Shown piece by piece: positions 5,429 to 8,920 of a stretch of 8,920 nt of DNA. Below the pieces are notes generated by a model. The model had not been told where the DNA came from. It did not search any database and was given only the letters and a program-made list of their open reading frames with translations. The stretch is from Fimbriimonadaceae bacterium (GTDB lineage: Bacteria > Armatimonadota > Fimbriimonadia > Fimbriimonadales > Fimbriimonadaceae), in the NCBI GenBank assembly GCA_020849075.1, contig JADLGZ010000098.1:1-8920 (forward strand). The letters run 5' to 3'. The translations under genes were made by a program, and so were the position numbers. Each line of letters starts with the position of its first letter. Position 1 is the first letter of the stretch.

Positions 5429-6833
5429 GAAGCCCAAACAAGCCATTGAGTTTATCAAAGAAAACGAATGCGAACTGATTGACATTCGGTTCACTGACCT
5501 GTTCGGAATGTGGCACCACTTCAGCGTGCCCGCCGTTGCCTTCCGGGAGGATGTCTTTGAAGACGGGCTCGGATTTGATGGATCAAGCATTCGAGGATTT
5601 CAAGCCATTGATCAGAGCGATATGCTCCTCGTGCCCGACCCCGACACGCTGTTCGTGGATCCATTCCATGATTACAAGACCGCGGTGATCATCTGCGACA
5701 TTGAAGACCCGATTACCCGCGAGCGCTATAGCCGTGATCCTCGCTATGTCGCAAAAAAGGGCGAGGCCTATCTCAAGAGCACCGGGATTGCGGATACCGC
5801 CTTTTTTGGGCCAGAGGCGGAGTTCTTCATATTTGATGAGCTGACCTATGACACTTCGCCCCATCGCATGGGCTTTTCGATTGACTCCCTAGAAGCCCAC
5901 TGGAACAGCGCTAAGCCGGGTTCCAGTAGTACGATCGGCCCCAAGGGAGGGTACTTCCCTTGCCCGCCGGTTGATAAGCTTCAGGACATTCGAAGCGAAA
6001 TGATGTTCACCCTGCTGGGCGCGGGGGTGGATACGGAAGTTCACCATCACGAAGTCGCCACCGCCGGGCAGTGCGAGATTGACATGAAGTTCGACACGCT
6101 CGTTTCGATGTGCGACAAACTGCAAAAGTACAAGTACATCGTACGAAATGTCGCGGCAAGCTATGGCATGGTTGCGACTTTCATGCCCAAACCCCTCTAC
6201 GGTGACAATGGTAGTGGAATGCACGTTCACCAGAGCCTCTGGAAGAATGGGAAAACCATCATGTACGACGAGAAGGGGTATGCGGGCCTCAGCGATGCCT
6301 CGCGTTGGTATATCGGAGGCCTCCTCAAGCATGCCGCAGCACTCCTCGCTTTCGCCGCGCCAACGACGAATTCGTACCGACGGTTGGTGCCCGGTTATGA
6401 GGCACCGATCAACTTGATCTATTCGAGCAGAAACCGCTCGGCCTGCATCCGCATTCCGATGTACAACAAGAGCCCTAAGGCCAAGCGAATTGAGTTCCGG
6501 GCTCCCGATCCGACGGCCAACGGCTATCTCGCGATGACGGCCATGATGATGGCTGGGCTAGATGGAATTCAGAACAAGATCGAACCCATGAAGCCGATAG
6601 ATAAGGACCTATATGAACTCCCGCCCGCCGAGAAGAAGGGCATTCCTCAGACCCCTGGCTCGCTGAGAGCCGCCCTTCTGGCTCTCAAAGATGACCACCA
6701 GTTCTTGCTGAAAGGGGATGTGTTCACCCAGGACCTGATTGATACCTACATTGATTGGAAGCTAGTGAACGAGTGCGACGCGATTGACCTTCGGCCCCAT
6801 CCGTATGAGTTTGCCATGTACTCCGACTCTTGA
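5427..6833 (+). CDS. glnA: Glutamine synthetase type I, beta subgroup
   Basis: This 468-residue protein makes glutamine from glutamate, ammonia and ATP in the cytoplasm as a dodecamer, the entry point for ammonium assimilation. The N-terminal beta-Grasp domain has RFTDLFGMWHHF and the DGSSIRGF loop (51-58). The catalytic barrel has GPEAEFFIFD (128-137), GQCEID (214-219), NGSGMHVHQS (261-270) and RIEFRAPDP (354-362), carrying the metal and substrate ligands. The segment with FSIDSLEAHWNS and KGGYFPCPPVD matches the insertion found in the beta subgroup. Tyr396 in KDLYELPP is the adenylylation tyrosine, so activity is probably controlled by a GlnE-type adenylyltransferase coded elsewhere. Length fits the family (about 469). 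An in-frame GTG at 5373 would add 18 residues, but ATG 5427 matches the usual N-terminus and has a purine-rich ribosome site upstream. The start lies in a hairpin and the gene ends at a strong terminator, so it appears monocistronic. Confidence 0.98.
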   Translation: MKPKQAIEFIKENECELIDIRFTDLFGMWHHFSVPAVAFREDVFEDGLGFDGSSIRGFQAIDQSDMLLVPDPDTLFVDPFHDYKTAVIICDIEDPITRERYSRDPRYVAKKGEAYLKSTGIADTAFFGPEAEFFIFDELTYDTSPHRMGFSIDSLEAHWNSAKPGSSSTIGPKGGYFPCPPVDKLQDIRSEMMFTLLGAGVDTEVHHHEVATAGQCEIDMKFDTLVSMCDKLQKYKYIVRNVAASYGMVATFMPKPLYGDNGSGMHVHQSLWKNGKTIMYDEKGYAGLSDASRWYIGGLLKHAAALLAFAAPTTNSYRRLVPGYEAPINLIYSSRNRSACIRIPMYNKSPKAKRIEFRAPDPTANGYLAMTAMMMAGLDGIQNKIEPMKPIDKDLYELPPAEKKGIPQTPGSLRAALLALKDDHQFLLKGDVFTQDLIDTYIDWKLVNECDAIDLRPHPYEFAMYSDS

Positions 6834-6843
6834 CTCCAAGACG

Positions 6844-6883
6844 ACTAGACCCCAGCGCAATATGCGTTGGGGTCTAGTTTGTT
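6844..6883 (+). terminator. Intrinsic terminator of glnA, shared by converging genes
   Basis: ACTAGACCCCAGCGCA (6844-6859) and TGCGTTGGGGTCTAGT (6863-6878) form a 16-bp stem with one G-U wobble and a 3-base ATA loop, followed by TTTGTT on the plus strand. It lies 10 bases after the glnA stop and 11 bases before the stop of the converging barrel gene. The T-run is short, and on the minus strand the stem is followed by CGTCTTGG with no T-run. It is therefore best as a plus-strand terminator and may only block or slow transcription from the other side. Confidence 0.88.
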
Positions 6884-6894
6884 AAGGTTTGGGA

Positions 6895-7392
6895 TTACAG
6901 TCGGAAGCCGACGTATGCGCCAATCCCATTAACTTCGGAGTCGCCATTACCGTAGTAGCGAAGCTCGAAACTGATCGGGTTCATCCCCGACTTCCATTCG
7001 TAGCCTGCACCAACCATGTAGGCGAGCTTAGTCTTGTTGTAACCGGGGGCATGGTTGAAGGCGACGCCTACACCACCCGTCCAGTAGATCCCGTTGTTGG
7101 GCTGCCCCGTGATCGTCAACAGGACCGGGATAACGCGGATGTCGTCGCTTGACTGCCAATCCGCAGAGATGCCGAGCGAGTAACCCATCATAGAGTCGCC
7201 TCCAAGGCCAATATCCTTGATCTTATAGTCAATACCGCCGGTGAACCAGAGGTCGGACGTAGCGTCTCGAGTGTCGCTATCGGTAGGGTAGAAGAAGCCC
7301 AAGCGAAGGTTGATACCCGACAGCGAGGAGCCTTGTGCGAAAGCCGAGCCTGCGAGGAGCACAGCACCGGCGAGAGTCATGATTTTCTTCAT
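6895..7392 (-). CDS. Small outer-membrane beta-barrel protein (predicted)
   Basis: This 165-residue protein begins with a clear Sec signal peptide: MKK, a hydrophobic core, and SAFA-Q for cleavage at about 19/20. The mature part is a run of about eight amphipathic strands separated by short Gly/Asp/Asn-rich turns: roughly 26-35, 47-58, 68-80, 84-95, 102-114, 122-133, 139-148 and 155-165. It has many Tyr/Trp/Gly residues and no cysteine. It ends in YVGFRL, an aromatic-rich last strand like those read by the BAM insertion machinery, although the final residue is Leu and not Phe. This pattern fits an eight-strand barrel of the OmpA/OmpW/OprF-N size class. The specific role, such as pore, anchor or adhesion, cannot be read. 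A good ribosome site AAGGAAG (7400-7406) lies 7 bases before the ATG. The gene has its own promoter and converges with glnA on a shared terminator. Confidence 0.8.
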   Translation of the reverse strand: MKKIMTLAGAVLLAGSAFAQGSSLSGINLRLGFFYPTDSDTRDATSDLWFTGGIDYKIKDIGLGGDSMMGYSLGISADWQSSDDIRVIPVLLTITGQPNNGIYWTGGVGVAFNHAPGYNKTKLAYMVGAGYEWKSGMNPISFELRYYGNGDSEVNGIGAYVGFRL

Positions 7393-7399
7393 GTGTTTA

Positions 7400-7406
7400 C
7401 TTCCTT
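7400..7406 (-). promoter_or_regulatory. Ribosome binding site of the barrel gene
   Basis: AAGGAAG on the minus strand lies 7 bases before ATG 7392. It is the best-spaced ribosome site in the window and fixes the start, which also gives a textbook signal peptide. Confidence 0.75.
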
Positions 7407-7499
7407 GTATGGATTAGCCTGTCGTCTATCGCTCGTCGCCCGGTACCTTCCTCGGTTTCCACCAAGCTCAAAAGCTCCAGAAACAGTGCTTCCACAATC

Positions 7500-7529
7500 A
7501 TTATAGTGGCATATTTGACAGTATCGCAA
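7500..7529 (-). promoter_or_regulatory. Sigma70-type promoter of the barrel gene
   Basis: Minus-strand TTGCGA (7524-7529) and a perfect TATAAT (7500-7505) are separated by 18 bases. This predicts a transcript start near 7493 and a leader of about 100 bases. The promoter lies wholly in the gap after the metallopeptidase stop, so the barrel gene can be expressed alone. The leader can fold near its 5' end: GTTTC (7480-7484 read on the minus strand) with GAAAC (7455-7459), enclosing AGCT-TTTG-AGCT. That fold is short and could be chance. Confidence 0.7.
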
Positions 7530-7559
7530 GGGTTGAATGAGGATTCTTGGATTTTCGGC

Positions 7560-8920
7560 CTACGGAGACCACCGCTCGACGGAGTCCCCGATGGCTTGCG
7601 CGAGGCCGGCTATTTGGGCAAATTGCTCCTTTGAGGTATCTAGGGGCAAAGTGCTAGCATCCTTGAGCTTCGACTCTTCAAATGACCACTCCTGCCCCAT
7701 TCCGTCGGTGATGCTTAGCCATGCGCCTTCTGGAGAGGCAAGCGAGTGCCGAAGAGCCTGGCGGCTAAGCCTTACCACCCTCGGCAGGCCATCAAACAGC
7801 TTGAACTTAGTGTTTGAAGGGGGGTCGGTGGGCTTACTAAGCCTGATTAGGCGCACACCGTGAGGCGCAACCGCGACAACGTCGCCCGTAGCAAAGTCTA
7901 CGTAGCCTCGTGGTGGGTCGCCATCAACAAACTCCGTGGCATTCATGGCGAAGCTCCGTGTGCACGCAAAGTAGGACGCAATCCAAGGATCCCACCGCAT
8001 GATTTGATCTTCCTTAAAGTCCACTGGTTTGTCGGATCGTTTTGACGTTGCCTCCTGCACTAGGAAGACCCGATTGAAATGATCAAAGCCCCGACTCATA
8101 ACACTCTCAGGGTCATTACTATGGGGCGATCCCAGGGCATGACCTAGCTCGTGGAGCATAGCCCCCATGCCCGTGGCTGCTTGTCCCCAGCAAACAGACC
8201 TACCGACGCTGTCGTCAAATACCTTTGAGGTGTCAAGCGGGGTGGAATCGTTAAACGCCCGCTCGACATCCCGGATCGAATTGGGCCAAGCAAAAAGGGA
8301 AAGGCTACTAAACATTCCGAGGTGCCCGCCCCCAAGGGCAAAGTGCCCTTTCGGGCGCTTGCCATCATAGGTCGCCCAATTGAAGACCACCATGGCCTTC
8401 GCACCGCGATAGTAACCACTCTCGTCAAGCCAACGATTCACAGTCTGCCAAACATCGCCGTCCGATTGGCTAAGCAACCACTCCGTCGTATGCGGGACTT
8501 TAAGCGTTAAGACGTTCACCTTGCCGTCCTCATCAAGATCAAGCCGAAATGTCGTCCGTCCGTGGCCATTGCTACGCATGGTCTCAGCGGTGAAGGTCTG
8601 CATCAGCTTTGCGGCGGTATCCAACTTCTCGCGGTAATTCTGAGGATCGTTGGAGAACTGGCTCAGGTACTCCGTACCTCCATCGCTGGAAGTCAGATAA
8701 ATCACCTTGATCGAATTGGTCGCAGTCTGAGGCGAGTAGTTCAAAGTGATCAGCTTTGACTTTTTGCCGGATTTAACATTGACCCGGTTCCTGCCTTCCT
8801 TGAGTTCCACGAGGATCTTGAACGCCCCGTTGTGCGAAGTGACTTGATTCTTGGCATCAATTCGCTTGCTGTCCCGGTTCTCAACTTCGACGACCCCATC
8901 GGCACCACTACCACTTACCA
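7560..8920 (-). CDS. Zinc metallopeptidase of the YIL108W-like Metallopep family (partial, N-terminus beyond right edge)
   Basis: The frame is open from the stop at 7560 to the right edge, giving 452 visible residues; GTG 8810 is internal and should not be used as the start. The first 60 or so visible residues form a beta-sandwich-like region (GVVEVENRD, then GAFKILVELKEGRNRVNV). Next come LMQTFTAETM (about 105-114), FALGGGHLGMFSSLSLFAWP (about 193-212) and the zinc site HELGHALGSPH (256-266, positions 8121-8153). HExxHxxGxxH gives three His ligands and the catalytic Glu257, and Met274 in SVMSRGFDHFNRVF is a probable Met-turn. These segments and their order match, from memory, the Pfam Metallopep family (PF12044), named for fungal zinc metalloproteases such as yeast YIL108W. 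The C-terminal part holds RLIRLSK and more beta strands. The substrate is unknown. Any export signal would lie beyond the window. No terminator is visible after the stop, so readthrough into the barrel gene is possible. Confidence 0.82.
   Translation of the reverse strand, partial: VSGSGADGVVEVENRDSKRIDAKNQVTSHNGAFKILVELKEGRNRVNVKSGKKSKLITLNYSPQTATNSIKVIYLTSSDGGTEYLSQFSNDPQNYREKLDTAAKLMQTFTAETMRSNGHGRTTFRLDLDEDGKVNVLTLKVPHTTEWLLSQSDGDVWQTVNRWLDESGYYRGAKAMVVFNWATYDGKRPKGHFALGGGHLGMFSSLSLFAWPNSIRDVERAFNDSTPLDTSKVFDDSVGRSVCWGQAATGMGAMLHELGHALGSPHSNDPESVMSRGFDHFNRVFLVQEATSKRSDKPVDFKEDQIMRWDPWIASYFACTRSFAMNATEFVDGDPPRGYVDFATGDVVAVAPHGVRLIRLSKPTDPPSNTKFKLFDGLPRVVRLSRQALRHSLASPEGAWLSITDGMGQEWSFEESKLKDASTLPLDTSKEQFAQIAGLAQAIGDSVERWSP

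Noticed and set aside
5889..6332. Minus-strand open frame of 147 codons within glnA
   Set aside because: It is antisense to the most conserved part of glutamine synthetase and is explained by that gene's codon constraint.
1..8920. tRNA, rRNA, CRISPR array, insertion sequence or long direct repeats
   Set aside because: Reading both strands showed no cloverleaf ends, no regular spaced repeats, no transposase-like protein and no paired terminal repeats.

Overview
The window reads as chromosomal DNA of a diderm (outer-membrane) bacterium of medium GC content. The evidence is a short secreted protein with an eight-strand outer-membrane-barrel pattern, a beta-type glutamine synthetase with its adenylylation tyrosine, a membrane HD-GYP phosphodiesterase, and housekeeping genes with no phage, IS or plasmid marks. 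The style of the proteins (a GT39-like membrane glycosyltransferase with an HPDE loop, membrane-domain HD-GYP proteins, secreted hypothetical proteins) would suit Armatimonadota/Fimbriimonadia, but this is an impression and not a proven placement.

Layout. Positions 5251 down to 1 hold six tightly spaced genes on the minus strand that look like one transcription unit. In transcription order they are: a membrane-anchored thioredoxin-fold protein with a CPCC site; an acyl-CoA dehydrogenase; a secreted protein of unknown function; a membrane HD-GYP cyclic-di-GMP phosphodiesterase; a short membrane-anchored, catalytically dead HD-GYP paralogue, joined to the previous gene by a GTGA overlap; and a membrane glycosyltransferase cut by the left edge. 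A 175-base divergent intergenic region separates this unit from glnA (plus strand, 5427-6833). glnA has a perfect 9-bp hairpin that puts its Shine-Dalgarno sequence in the loop and its start codon at the foot of the stem, and it ends in a strong hairpin terminator. Converging on that terminator from the right is an outer-membrane beta-barrel gene with its own sigma70-like promoter. Upstream of that, running off the right edge, is a large HExxHxxGxxH metallopeptidase of the fungal YIL108W-like type (Pfam Metallopep).

How the parts may work together. The last three genes of the left cluster (active HD-GYP, dead HD-GYP, polytopic glycosyltransferase) could join c-di-GMP turnover to synthesis of a surface glycan. 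That link is inferred from order and overlap only. glnA is a separate nitrogen-assimilation gene. The barrel protein and the metallopeptidase act at or outside the cell envelope. No RNA genes, CRISPR arrays, insertion sequences or long repeats were seen. No stretch longer than about 175 bases lacks a gene.
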